This document shows, one piece after another, positions 7,314 to 13,415 of a stretch of 13,415 bases of DNA (position 1 is its first letter; the number at the start of each line of letters is the position of its first letter). Source of the stretch: Halobacteriovorax sp. (GTDB lineage Bacteria > Bdellovibrionota > Bacteriovoracia > Bacteriovoracales > Bacteriovoracaceae); assembly GCA_002686115.1 (NCBI GenBank), contig NZAF01000109.1:1-13415 (forward strand). The letters are read 5' to 3'. The notes below the pieces were generated by a model. The model was not told the origin of the DNA. It worked only from the letters and a program-made list of their open reading frames with translations, and did not search any database. Position numbers and translations under genes: made by a program.

Positions 7314-7473
7314 TAAAAATTCCTTCTTTTTTAGATTGTCTATAGATAAAGATGAGACACAAGGGTATGCTTTTTATAGGATAAAGTAAAGGCTAGATGC
7401 CTATATACACTTTTGATTTAGCCGTTTCTGATTGAAAAAGTCGAGTAAAGTAGCGGTAAGGAATTAGCAACAA
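7314..7473. promoter_or_regulatory. Divergent region between the zinc-ribbon gene and uvrC
   Basis: This 160-bp AT-rich spacer must hold promoters for both genes. TATAGA on the minus strand (7340-7345) could be a -10 box for the zinc-ribbon gene. TGTCT (7337-7341) and AGACA (7355-7359) form a short inverted repeat near it. No convincing -35/-10 pair or SOS-type LexA box was found for uvrC by eye. Confidence 0.25.
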
Positions 7474-9354
7474 ATGACAAAGGTTTCTGAGAAAAACATA
7501 AAACTTCTTGATAAGGCAAAGTCACTACCGACAAAGCCAGGATGTTATCTCATGAAGAGGCTTCGTGGTGAGCATGAAGAAATCTTATACATCGGAAAAG
7601 CGAAGAATTTAAAGAGTAGAGTAAGCTCTTACTTTAATAATAGTGCAAAGGGTCCAAAGACCGAGATTTTGGTCGGCCATATAACTGATTTTGAATTTAT
7701 TATCACAGATAATGAATCAGAGGCCTTTGTTCTTGAAAATAATTTAATTAAAAAACATACGCCAAAATATAATATTCGTCTCAAAGACGATAAGTCCTAT
7801 CCCTATATTCAAATTGATATGGGTGAGCCATTTCCAAGACCTGTTTATACAAGAAGGCCTAAGAAAGGAAAAAAGGTAAAACTCTTTGGTCCATTTACAA
7901 CGGGAAGTAATATTTCAGAAGTCTTAAGACTTCTGGTGAAATCTTTTGGAATTAGAGATTGTACGCTTTCAGAATTTAATCGCAGAAAGCGTCCTTGTAT
8001 GCTCTATCAGATTAAGCAGTGTGATGCTCCTTGTGTAGGTTATATTAATGAAAAAGAATACTCAAAGAACTTAGATTATATTTCTTCTTTTTTTAAAGGA
8101 AAAACTAAGAAGGCCTTGAGTGCGATTGAGTCACGTATGCTGGGTGCCGCAGAAAGAGAAGAGTTTGAATACGCGGCATATCTAAGAGATTCTTATCAAA
8201 CTCTTGCGGACTTTTCAGCTCAATCATTTTCTCAAAATGTAGAAAGTGATAGTGAGAAAAATGTTGATATTGCAGCTTACTTTATTGGTGAAGTTGAAAT
8301 CGATATTTCCATTTATATTATGAGATCGGGTCTTTTATTAGGTCATAAGAATTTTCATTTTCTTAAAGGTGATAGCGAAGAGGAGAGTCGAGAAATATTT
8401 GAGACTTTCTTATTTCAATACTATCTCAATACATCAGAGTCACTACCAGATCAGCTCGTTGTTGATGAAAAGCACATAGATCATCGTGTTGTGACAAAAG
8501 CATTCGAAGGCTCTTTTGAAAAGAAGATTTTAGTTTCAAAGGGAAGGGGCTCAACAAAGAGCTTGTTAGAACTTACAAAAGATCACGCCAAAGAGAATCA
8601 GCGTTTTAGAGAAGCCAATAAAGACTCTGTGTGGGTGGGATTAAATAAACTTAAGGAACTTATGAGTTTAAAAGAAGCACCTCGAGTTTTAGAGTGTTAC
8701 GATATTGCTATCTGGCAGGGAAGTTCACCAACAGCTTCTCAAATTGTTTTTCATGAAGGAAAACCTGATAAGAAAAGGTATCGTCATTACAATTTAAAAG
8801 AATTACCTGAAGGTAATAATGACTTTGCGATGATGAAAGAAGTCTTAACAAGAAGACTGAGAAAAGGGGAACTTCCAGATGCCTTTGTCGTTGATGGGGG
8901 AAAGGCGCAAGTGAACGTTTTTGTCGAAGTTTTAAAAGATTTTAATATCGAAGTTCCTGTTGTTGGTATTGCTAAAGAGAGAACAAGTAAGAATCAAACT
9001 TTTAGGGATAAAGAAGTGAAGAGTTCTGATGAGAGACTTATAATACCTGGAAGAATTAATCCTTATATTTTAAAGAAGTGTCCATCACTTTTAAGAATCC
9101 TCGTTAATATGAGAGACGAGGCCCATAGATTTTCAAGAAGACTTCATCATAAGAATGAGAAAAAGAGAGTGCTTGGAAATTGGCTTGATGAAGTACAAGG
9201 TGTTGGGCCAAAGATAAAAAAACAGATTAGAGAAAGATTAGATATTTCAATTAGTGAACTTAAAAAACTTAGTGAAGATGAAATTGCCGAGAAATTTGAA
9301 GTAAGTATGAAAGTCGCTAGCTCAATTCATGAAGCTCTCATAAGATCAAACTAG
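7474..9354 (+). CDS. uvrC: UvrC, excinuclease ABC subunit C
   Basis: UvrC makes both incisions around a DNA lesion after UvrAB recognition, in nucleotide excision repair. At 626 residues the protein has normal length and all modules. The GIY-YIG nuclease (about 18-95) has Y25, the YIG at 39-41 and catalytic-type E89 in AFVLENNLIKKH. A cysteine set C163-x11-C175-x7-C183-x3-C187 matches the spacing reported for the iron-sulfur cluster of E. coli UvrC. The UVR motif for UvrB contact lies around 210-240 (EREEFEYAAYLRD). The RNase H-like 5' nuclease has the triad D410 (ECYDIA), D474 (VVDGG) and H551 (RDEAHRF). Helix-hairpin-helix repeats close the protein (about 575-626, VQGVGPKIKKQI). AAGGAA at 7458-7463 supports the ATG. 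The gene is monocistronic by layout and converges on the next gene with a 10-bp gap. Confidence 0.97.
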   Translation: MTKVSEKNIKLLDKAKSLPTKPGCYLMKRLRGEHEEILYIGKAKNLKSRVSSYFNNSAKGPKTEILVGHITDFEFIITDNESEAFVLENNLIKKHTPKYNIRLKDDKSYPYIQIDMGEPFPRPVYTRRPKKGKKVKLFGPFTTGSNISEVLRLLVKSFGIRDCTLSEFNRRKRPCMLYQIKQCDAPCVGYINEKEYSKNLDYISSFFKGKTKKALSAIESRMLGAAEREEFEYAAYLRDSYQTLADFSAQSFSQNVESDSEKNVDIAAYFIGEVEIDISIYIMRSGLLLGHKNFHFLKGDSEEESREIFETFLFQYYLNTSESLPDQLVVDEKHIDHRVVTKAFEGSFEKKILVSKGRGSTKSLLELTKDHAKENQRFREANKDSVWVGLNKLKELMSLKEAPRVLECYDIAIWQGSSPTASQIVFHEGKPDKKRYRHYNLKELPEGNNDFAMMKEVLTRRLRKGELPDAFVVDGGKAQVNVFVEVLKDFNIEVPVVGIAKERTSKNQTFRDKEVKSSDERLIIPGRINPYILKKCPSLLRILVNMRDEAHRFSRRLHHKNEKKRVLGNWLDEVQGVGPKIKKQIRERLDISISELKKLSEDEIAEKFEVSMKVASSIHEALIRSN

Positions 9355-9364
9355 CGAATAATAT

Positions 9365-9577
9365 TTAATTGATAATATGAACTTTCTTTTTGCTTCCGTG
9401 GCCACAATCCGTGCATCTAGAATTCTCTTGAATACATAAATGCTTATAATCAGAGATATGTGTATGAACAAGCTTTGCCCCACATACTTCACATTCGTTA
9501 ATAATCTTCTCTACTTGCCTTGCGTCACCAAAATATTCTTGGAAGCTTTCAAATTTGTAATCAGGATCAAATGACAT
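9365..9577 (-). CDS. Small zinc-ribbon protein
   Basis: This 70-residue protein has C29-x2-C32-G and C55-x2-C58-G knuckles, the typical layout of a rubredoxin-like or zinc-ribbon fold, plus a fifth cysteine (C48) and histidines in between (HTHISDYKHLC). The N-terminus (FDPDYKFESFQEYFG) is acidic and aromatic, and the C-terminus is basic (KKKVH). AGGAG lies a few bases before the ATG on the minus strand, a strong ribosome site, which makes this a real gene despite its size. It is convergent with uvrC and divergent from the UDG-like gene. Function is unknown; a protein- or nucleic-acid-binding adaptor is possible. Confidence 0.82.
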   Translation of the reverse strand: MSFDPDYKFESFQEYFGDARQVEKIINECEVCGAKLVHTHISDYKHLCIQENSRCTDCGHGSKKKVHIIN

Positions 9578-9630
9578 TTTAACTCCTAAATGTTAATCAC
9601 TATGTAACACTTCGGAAAAAATCCCCGCAG

Positions 9631-9669
9631 TTTAAAAAGCTTTTAAATAATTGATTATTTGGGGATAAT
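9631..9669 (+). promoter_or_regulatory. Inverted repeat and candidate -10 box upstream of the UDG-like gene
   Basis: TTTAAAA (9631-9637) and TTTTAAA (9641-9647) form a perfect 7-bp inverted repeat with an AGC centre in the divergent gap. GATAAT at 9664-9669 could be a -10 box, giving a start near 9676 and a leader of about 10 bases before ATG 9686. No good -35 box is visible. The inverted repeat sits where a regulator could overlap the -35 region. Confidence 0.35.
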
Positions 9670-9685
9670 TTACCCATGGGAAAAA

Positions 9686-10573
9686 ATGTCAGATAAAGGG
9701 CTCAATTCATTTATTCATAAAGATTCAAAAACTAGTAGTGGAAGAGAATCTTATATCGCTAAGCTCTTTAAGAAGAGCTCTTGGTTCTTTGACCTAAAAG
9801 GGGCTATTAAAGAGGAAGAAGCCGGATATAACGCCTTAGATACGGCAAGTGTAAGTTTAGGTGTTGCACAAAACAAAGAAGAGGTTAGGGCCGCAAATGC
9901 GCCAGCCAGTACGGAGCTAAAGAAAGAAAGCCCTTCGACCAAGCCTAATGATAATTCTGACTCTTTTGCTCAAGCTAAAAAAGTACTTCAGGTTGATCAG
10001 CCAATTATTCCAAAGTCCACTGAGCATACAAAAATTAAACTAGATAAAGACTTTGATGAATACTTAAGTTCGATATCTACAGATTGGGCATCTTCTGAAA
10101 TTCCAGGAATTGAATTTTTTGATAAAAAAGTTGATGTTCTTTTTCTAGGACTTGATTCAATTGAAGAAGATTATATTCCTGAGATAACTCCAGTTTCACT
10201 GCGCGAAAGTTCACATGACCTCCTAGGTAAGATGATTATGGCCATGGGACTTAAAGAAGGTGACTTTGTGAGAGCTCCACTTATTAAAATAGGTGAGCCT
10301 TATGAAAATGCAATTCGCTTTATACAATTTTTCAAACCAAAAGTTGTTATTTCACTTGGGGCAACAGCTACAAATATAATCTTAAAAGAGAAGCTAAAGC
10401 TTTCTAATGTTCATGGACAATTAAGTGCTCAGTCGATCGAAATAAATGGGGAAACATTACAATTTTCCATATGTCCTCTATTTCATCCAGAACTTCTTGA
10501 AATTAATCCTAATATGAAGCGCACGGCTTGGATTGATATGCAAAAGGTGATGACCTTTATTAATGATAACTAG
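9686..10573 (+). CDS. Uracil-DNA-glycosylase-superfamily-like protein with long N-terminal extension
   Basis: The longest frame starts at TTG 9659, but GGGA at 9678-9681 precedes ATG 9686, and a likely -10 box lies between the two codons, so ATG is chosen (295 residues). Residues 1-140 are Lys/Ser/Glu/Ala-rich and probably disordered. Residues 147-293 follow the order of family 4/5-type UDGs: strand VDVLFLG (motif 1 region), SHDLLGKMIMAMGL, KPKVVISLGATATNIIL, then a late FHPELLEINPNMKRTAWIDMQ that matches the HPS...W.DL end of the fold. Key features differ: the GEAPG motif reads GLDSI, HPS reads HPE, and only one cysteine (C263) is present, so the four-Cys iron-sulfur cluster of family 4 is absent. 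Glycosylase activity is therefore doubtful; a DNA-binding or structural role is possible. Confidence 0.8.
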   Translation: MSDKGLNSFIHKDSKTSSGRESYIAKLFKKSSWFFDLKGAIKEEEAGYNALDTASVSLGVAQNKEEVRAANAPASTELKKESPSTKPNDNSDSFAQAKKVLQVDQPIIPKSTEHTKIKLDKDFDEYLSSISTDWASSEIPGIEFFDKKVDVLFLGLDSIEEDYIPEITPVSLRESSHDLLGKMIMAMGLKEGDFVRAPLIKIGEPYENAIRFIQFFKPKVVISLGATATNIILKEKLKLSNVHGQLSAQSIEINGETLQFSICPLFHPELLEINPNMKRTAWIDMQKVMTFINDN

Positions 10574-10647
10574 CTTAAGACCTCATAAACCTAATTTTAA
10601 ATGTTTTTAAATGTATCCGTTTACTTTTTGAGACTGACTGAGTCAAC
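10574..10647. other. Short gap between convergent genes
   Basis: No gene and no good terminator were found in this gap. The palindrome TGACT-G-AGTCA (10635-10645) stands next to the stop codon of the minus-strand gene, but no T-run follows it on either strand. Confidence 0.4.
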
Positions 10648-10979
10648 TCATTGAGATAAGTTCTTTTCAAATTCCCAGAAGAAATCACTAACAAAACCAT
10701 TGGGTCCCATTCCCGAATAGGTAGATAGTTTGCCAAGTAGAGTTGTTCCTTTAGAAATTAGGGATCTCCCTTTTTTAATCTTTTTAATGGGAATATTTTT
10801 AGTGCCTAATTTAGACTTACAGTACTTTTGGTTTTTATCTGAAATATGTAGTGTGACAGAAATATTTTCTTTTTGTATGTCCTTTACTTCTATTTTGAAC
10901 AAACATCGCTCTATATTTGATGGATAGGATTTAAAATTAACAAATAAAATAAGGCGGTAAATAAGAGAATTATTTTCAT
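10648..10979 (-). CDS. Small secreted protein split over two frames (recoding or frameshift)
   Basis: An ATG at 10979 opens a 22-codon frame that reads as a signal peptide (MKIILLFTALFYLLILN) and stops at TAG 10911-10913. The body of the protein lies in the -1 frame: codons run open from the upstream stop at 10999-11001 to TGA at 10648-10650 with no ATG or GTG. Its only in-frame start is a TTG at 10902 without a good ribosome site. A -1 shift at T_TTA_AAT (10929-10935) would join the parts into about 110 residues: a signal peptide, then a basic domain with two cysteines (RCLF and KYCKSK) and a C-terminal FFWEFEKNL. TATAAT on the minus strand (11001-11006) is a good -10 box for this ATG. Either programmed slippage or a frameshift mutation would explain it. 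The family is not recognised. Confidence 0.45.
10929..10935 (-). other. Candidate -1 slippery heptamer T_TTA_AAT
   Basis: In the frame of the ATG at 10979 the codons ATT|TTA|AAT give the X_XXY_YYZ heptamer TTTAAAT with the right phase for -1 slippage onto the open downstream frame. The zero-frame stop comes five codons after the heptamer. No obvious stimulatory hairpin follows within the next 20 bases by eye. Confidence 0.35.
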
Positions 10980-11000
10980 AAGAATATCTTACGATAATCT

Positions 11001-11006
11001 ATTATA
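11001..11006 (-). promoter_or_regulatory. Candidate -10 box for the small secreted protein
   Basis: An exact TATAAT on the minus strand puts transcription start about 15 bases before the ATG at 10979. No good -35 hexamer lies 16-18 bases upstream. Confidence 0.35.
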
Positions 11007-11080
11007 AAGTCTAGTTTACTTATCTATATCGCAAGAAAGGAAGGTATTCTTTTTTCCTAAGAGTTCTTTTTTATGTAGTG

Positions 11081-11123
11081 ACAAGTTTATGACTTGTAAA
11101 GACCGCTAAAAACGTTATAGAAT
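11081..11123 (+). promoter_or_regulatory. Candidate promoter with inverted repeat for the SpoIID-like gene
   Basis: TTGTAA (11094-11099) with TATAGA (11116-11121, 16-bp spacer) or TAGAAT (11118-11123, 18-bp spacer) is a plausible sigma70-type promoter. The perfect inverted repeat ACAAGT (11081-11086) - TTATG - ACTTGT (11092-11097) overlaps its -35 box and could be an operator. Confidence 0.4.
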
Positions 11124-11189
11124 ATTAATGTATGACCAACACGGTTAATACATCCCATGGATGGGGAAAATTGGAAGGAAGCCATATTC

Positions 11190-12311
11190 TTGAAAAGAGT
11201 TTCGCTTAAATTAATGACCTTTGTGATTGCTTTTAATAGCTTTGGTGCTTTTAATATTAAAGTAAAGATTGGTGATGCAAAGAAGAAAGTTGAAATCTCA
11301 GGTCAAAATATCACGAGAAATATAGTTCCTTTAAAAAGTAGAAAGTCTTTTAAAGGTAGAAAGAAGTTTAAATTCAATTGTGATGATCTTGGGAGTAACT
11401 ATAAAAGAAGAGAGAGTCTTCATCTTGCTTCTCTAAGTTCAAAAACGGGACTTGTCACCTACGATAATAAAAAATACATCGGCAATATTCATATTATTAC
11501 TTCTAAGAATACTGACTCATGTGACGTTATTAATGAAATTGGAATTGATCAATATATCAGTAGTCTTTTATCAAAAGAGATGAATAGTTCTTGGCCTATC
11601 GAAGCCTTAAAAGCCCAAGCAGTTGCTGCTAGAACATATGCTTTAAATAGAATTAAAAAGACAGAGACAATTCATTATCATTTAGAAAATTCTGAAAAGC
11701 ATCAAGTGAATGGTGATTTCTTTGATGTGACAATGAAGACTCTAAGGGCAGCTAAGCAGACAGCTGGTTATGTTTTAAAAAATAAAAAGGGTGAGCTTGT
11801 CCCAGCATTCTTTCACGCAAGTTGTGGGGGAAGAACTTTGAAACCTAATGAAGTATGGACCAATAATGTCCATGGTTATCACCGAGGTGTTAATTGTGGT
11901 CATTGTAAAACGAAAAAAAATTGGCAAAAGACTATTTCAAAAGTTCGTTTTAGAAAGTTTCTCTCTTGGTTAAAAAAGAACGACCTTGTTCGTTTTAAAA
12001 GTATAAATAAGAGGATTTATATTCTTAGAGATAACCCTGAGAAGAAATATTTAAGAGTTAAACTAGGGTCACGAATTCATAAAATTAGAAAAAGTTATTT
12101 AAGACGATATTTTGGTAGAGTTGATTTTTCATCAAATAATTTCTATATGGCGGATTCAGGTGCTAATGAGTTTACTTTCGTTGGAAAAGGGCGAGGTCAT
12201 GGAGTTGGAATGTGCCAAGTTGGTGCCAAATCTTTGGCACAAAGGGGATGGAGCTATAGAAAAATTTTAGCTCATTATTTTCCAGATCTGGAGATTAAAA
12301 AAGTATATTAA
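11190..12311 (+). CDS. SpoIID/LytB-family secreted cell-wall protein
   Basis: SpoIID-family proteins are lytic transglycosylases that cut peptidoglycan strands, in sporulators on stem-peptide-free glycan. The longest frame starts at ATG 11157 without a ribosome site. AAGGA (11175-11179) precedes TTG 11190, and from there the protein begins with a neat signal peptide (MKRVSLKLMTFVIAFNSFGA), so TTG is chosen (373 residues). The domain spans about residues 119-345: EM with catalytic-type E130, PIEALKAQAVAARTYAL, HASCGGRT, VW, and GKGRGHGVGMCQVGA, then W.YRKILAHYFP. H209, C212, H238 and C239 (in CGHC, with C236) could bind zinc as described for C. difficile SpoIID. The N-terminal ~100 residues are basic. 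There is no spore gene nearby, so a role in cell-wall remodelling (division, or predator-style wall processing) is inferred. Its stop codon overlaps that of the next gene. Confidence 0.92.
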   Translation: MKRVSLKLMTFVIAFNSFGAFNIKVKIGDAKKKVEISGQNITRNIVPLKSRKSFKGRKKFKFNCDDLGSNYKRRESLHLASLSSKTGLVTYDNKKYIGNIHIITSKNTDSCDVINEIGIDQYISSLLSKEMNSSWPIEALKAQAVAARTYALNRIKKTETIHYHLENSEKHQVNGDFFDVTMKTLRAAKQTAGYVLKNKKGELVPAFFHASCGGRTLKPNEVWTNNVHGYHRGVNCGHCKTKKNWQKTISKVRFRKFLSWLKKNDLVRFKSINKRIYILRDNPEKKYLRVKLGSRIHKIRKSYLRRYFGRVDFSSNNFYMADSGANEFTFVGKGRGHGVGMCQVGAKSLAQRGWSYRKILAHYFPDLEIKKVY

Positions 12312-13018
12312 TACTGCTGATTACAAGTTGGTTTAGCAAATGAAGTGTAAACATCTACTTGTTGTAATGATAGTCCGTTTGTTTGAATCGGAGCAGCAGT
12401 TAAAACTGTTTGACTAGCAAAATCAACAACTCCATAAGAACAGAAGTTATCTTTATCTAAAACGATACAGCTATTATTTTGTGTTCTAAAGTTTGTAAGC
12501 TGTCTTTGGTTATCAATATATGGAATTTGAGTTTGTTGTTGGCCGTACCAACCACCACCACTTACGATGTTTTGACCACACATTGAAATCGTAACTCTAT
12601 GACCAATCACTTGCGAACCATTAATAAGTTCAGTAACGATCATAATGTCATTGTATGCACTAACGCCAACATACATCTGTCCAGTCGAGCCTTGAACTTG
12701 TGTTCCCTGACTAAACTGACCACAAACTTTTGTATGATCTGCTGATTGAAGTGGCTTTGAGAAAACTAGGTCATTCACTCTTTGTCCTGTACCAATTATA
12801 TTTTGAAGCACTTGTCCCTGTGGGCACTGAAGAGTTGATTTAAGTTGATTCATGAGCTGCTGTTCAGCTTGAGTACTAAATCCGTTAACATTTGGATTAT
12901 AGCCGTTTGTTGTAATCGTTGGATTTGTATTTGTATTAACTTTGTTATCATCACCACCACAAGAGTAGAGTAGAATTGAAGTCATTAATAAAATAAAAAA
13001 TTTCACATGGCTTTTCAT
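12308..13018 (-). CDS. Outer-membrane-type lipoprotein, Gln/Asn/Gly-rich
   Basis: The 236-residue protein begins with a type II signal peptide, MKSHVKFFILLMTSILLYSC, with lipidated C20 in the lipobox LYSC. The following Gly (no Asp at +2) would favour outer-membrane sorting by the E. coli rule. A linker rich in Asn and Thr (about 25-45) follows, then a beta-looking domain with six more cysteines, an even number that would allow three disulfides in the periplasm or outside. The longest frame starts at TTG 13030, but GGGA sits seven bases before ATG 13018, so ATG is chosen. The family is not recognised. It overlaps the SpoIID-like gene by four bases tail to tail. Confidence 0.88.
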   Translation of the reverse strand: MKSHVKFFILLMTSILLYSCGGDDNKVNTNTNPTITTNGYNPNVNGFSTQAEQQLMNQLKSTLQCPQGQVLQNIIGTGQRVNDLVFSKPLQSADHTKVCGQFSQGTQVQGSTGQMYVGVSAYNDIMIVTELINGSQVIGHRVTISMCGQNIVSGGGWYGQQQTQIPYIDNQRQLTNFRTQNNSCIVLDKDNFCSYGVVDFASQTVLTAAPIQTNGLSLQQVDVYTSFAKPTCNQQY

Positions 13019-13159
13019 AATATTTCCCAAATTAAGGTTTCCACAAAAATCTTATCGGATGAATTTCATAAAGCTTTAGAGTCTTATAGGATAGAAAATT
13101 ATTGAAATTAAAGGAGTAACCGACTTTTTCCGTTAAGAAATATGGAGAGAGGATATAAA
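13019..13159. promoter_or_regulatory. Divergent region with a 32-bp-spaced direct repeat
   Basis: This 141-bp spacer separates the lipoprotein gene from the right-edge gene and must hold both promoters. CTTATCGGAT (13051-13060) recurs with one change as CTTATAGGAT (13083-13092), 32 bp apart, about three helix turns. No confident -35/-10 pair was found. Confidence 0.3.
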
Positions 13160-13415
13160 ATGATTTCAATTTTCAGTAAAATTAAAAAAGTAATTAAAGA
13201 AGAAGAAAGGGCGAGGTTTAGAATTGCTACCGCGTTCAAATTTGCAATAATACCAATTCTTTCGATCTTATTTCTTTTGGTTCTTGGTTATATTATTCTC
13301 TCTGTTACCTTATCTGTTTTAAATTCCCATTTAGCAGAAATTAGCTTTATTGTGCCAGACCTTGTGAACTCTTTTGTTTCTCAGACCATCATTAATATAT
13401 CACCGTGGATTGGAG
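13160..13415 (+). CDS. N-terminal part of an integral membrane protein, cut by the window edge
   Basis: ATG 13160 is preceded by AGGA at 13150-13153 with six-base spacing, and the frame is open for 85 codons to the window edge. The protein starts with a basic and acidic amphipathic stretch (SKIKKVIKEEERARFRIA), which would stay in the cytoplasm. A long hydrophobic helix follows (about 29-53, AIIPILSILFLLVLGYIIL), then a loop with SHLAEISFIVPDLV. The family cannot be named from this fragment. Confidence 0.75.
   Translation, partial: MISIFSKIKKVIKEEERARFRIATAFKFAIIPILSILFLLVLGYIILSVTLSVLNSHLAEISFIVPDLVNSFVSQTIINISPWIG

Noticed and set aside
7314..7473. LexA/SOS box before uvrC
   Set aside because: I searched by eye for CTG-N10-CAG and similar palindromes and found none.
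9751..9942. Minus-strand frame opposite the N-terminal arm of the UDG-like gene
   Set aside because: It has Ser/Ala/Leu shadow composition and no ribosome site, and it lies within a supported plus-strand gene.
10635..10645. Perfect palindrome TGACT-G-AGTCA
   Set aside because: It is short, sits at a gene end rather than upstream of a gene, and has no T-run, so neither an operator nor a terminator is supported.
10730..10927. Plus-strand 65-codon frame opposite the small secreted protein
   Set aside because: It is antisense to the better-supported minus-strand gene and has no ribosome site. Its hydrophobic look comes from the Lys/Ile-rich opposite strand.

Overview
The window is an ordinary-looking stretch of an AT-rich bacterial chromosome carrying housekeeping genes and several envelope or secreted proteins. 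It contains no rRNA, tRNA, CRISPR array, transposase or phage gene that I can see. The gene mix suggests a Gram-negative bacterium: a methyl-accepting chemotaxis protein, the lipid II flippase MurJ, UvrC, a SpoIID-family cell-wall protein in a non-spore context, a lipobox lipoprotein and a large Gly-rich secreted protein. Together with the low G+C content this would fit the Bdellovibrionota (Halobacteriovorax/Bacteriovorax type). That placement is inference from style and gene content, not a database result.

Layout. 1-1749 is the 3' part of a chemotaxis receptor that enters from the left edge, followed 36 nt later by murJ (1786-3351). A small acidic protein (3423-3872, possibly DUF507-like) has its own candidate promoter and ends at a strong terminator. 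Ten bases after the terminator T-run a membrane-anchored rhodanese begins (3934-4299). It converges on an unknown membrane-anchored protein (4303-4857, minus). Next comes a long secreted protein (5024-6829) built from Gly-rich, elastin-like PGVG repeats, ending at a bidirectional terminator shared with a convergent zinc-ribbon/Tudor-like protein (6903-7313, minus). That gene is divergent from uvrC (7474-9354). uvrC converges on a tiny zinc-ribbon protein (9365-9577, minus), which is divergent from a degenerate uracil-DNA-glycosylase-like protein (9686-10573). Then come a small secreted protein on the minus strand whose signal peptide and body lie in two different frames (10648-10979), a SpoIID/LytB protein (11190-12311), a convergent lipoprotein (12308-13018, minus) and a membrane protein running off the right edge (13160 onward).

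Functional themes. One is envelope and cell wall: MurJ exports lipid II, the SpoIID-family protein probably trims glycan strands, and the lipoprotein and Gly-rich protein are exported. The other is DNA repair: uvrC is flanked by two small zinc-ribbon proteins and a UDG-fold protein, but they are on different strands, so this is neighbourhood rather than an operon. Almost every gene pair changes strand or is separated by a promoter-sized gap, so long operons are unlikely.

Several starts were moved from the longest open frame to the codon with the best Shine-Dalgarno sequence (5024, 9686, 11190, 13018). The items I would look at first are the two-frame small secreted protein with a T_TTA_AAT heptamer at the frame junction, the elastin-like repeat protein, and the cysteine-poor UDG-like protein. 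I found no clear multi-gene undescribed system.
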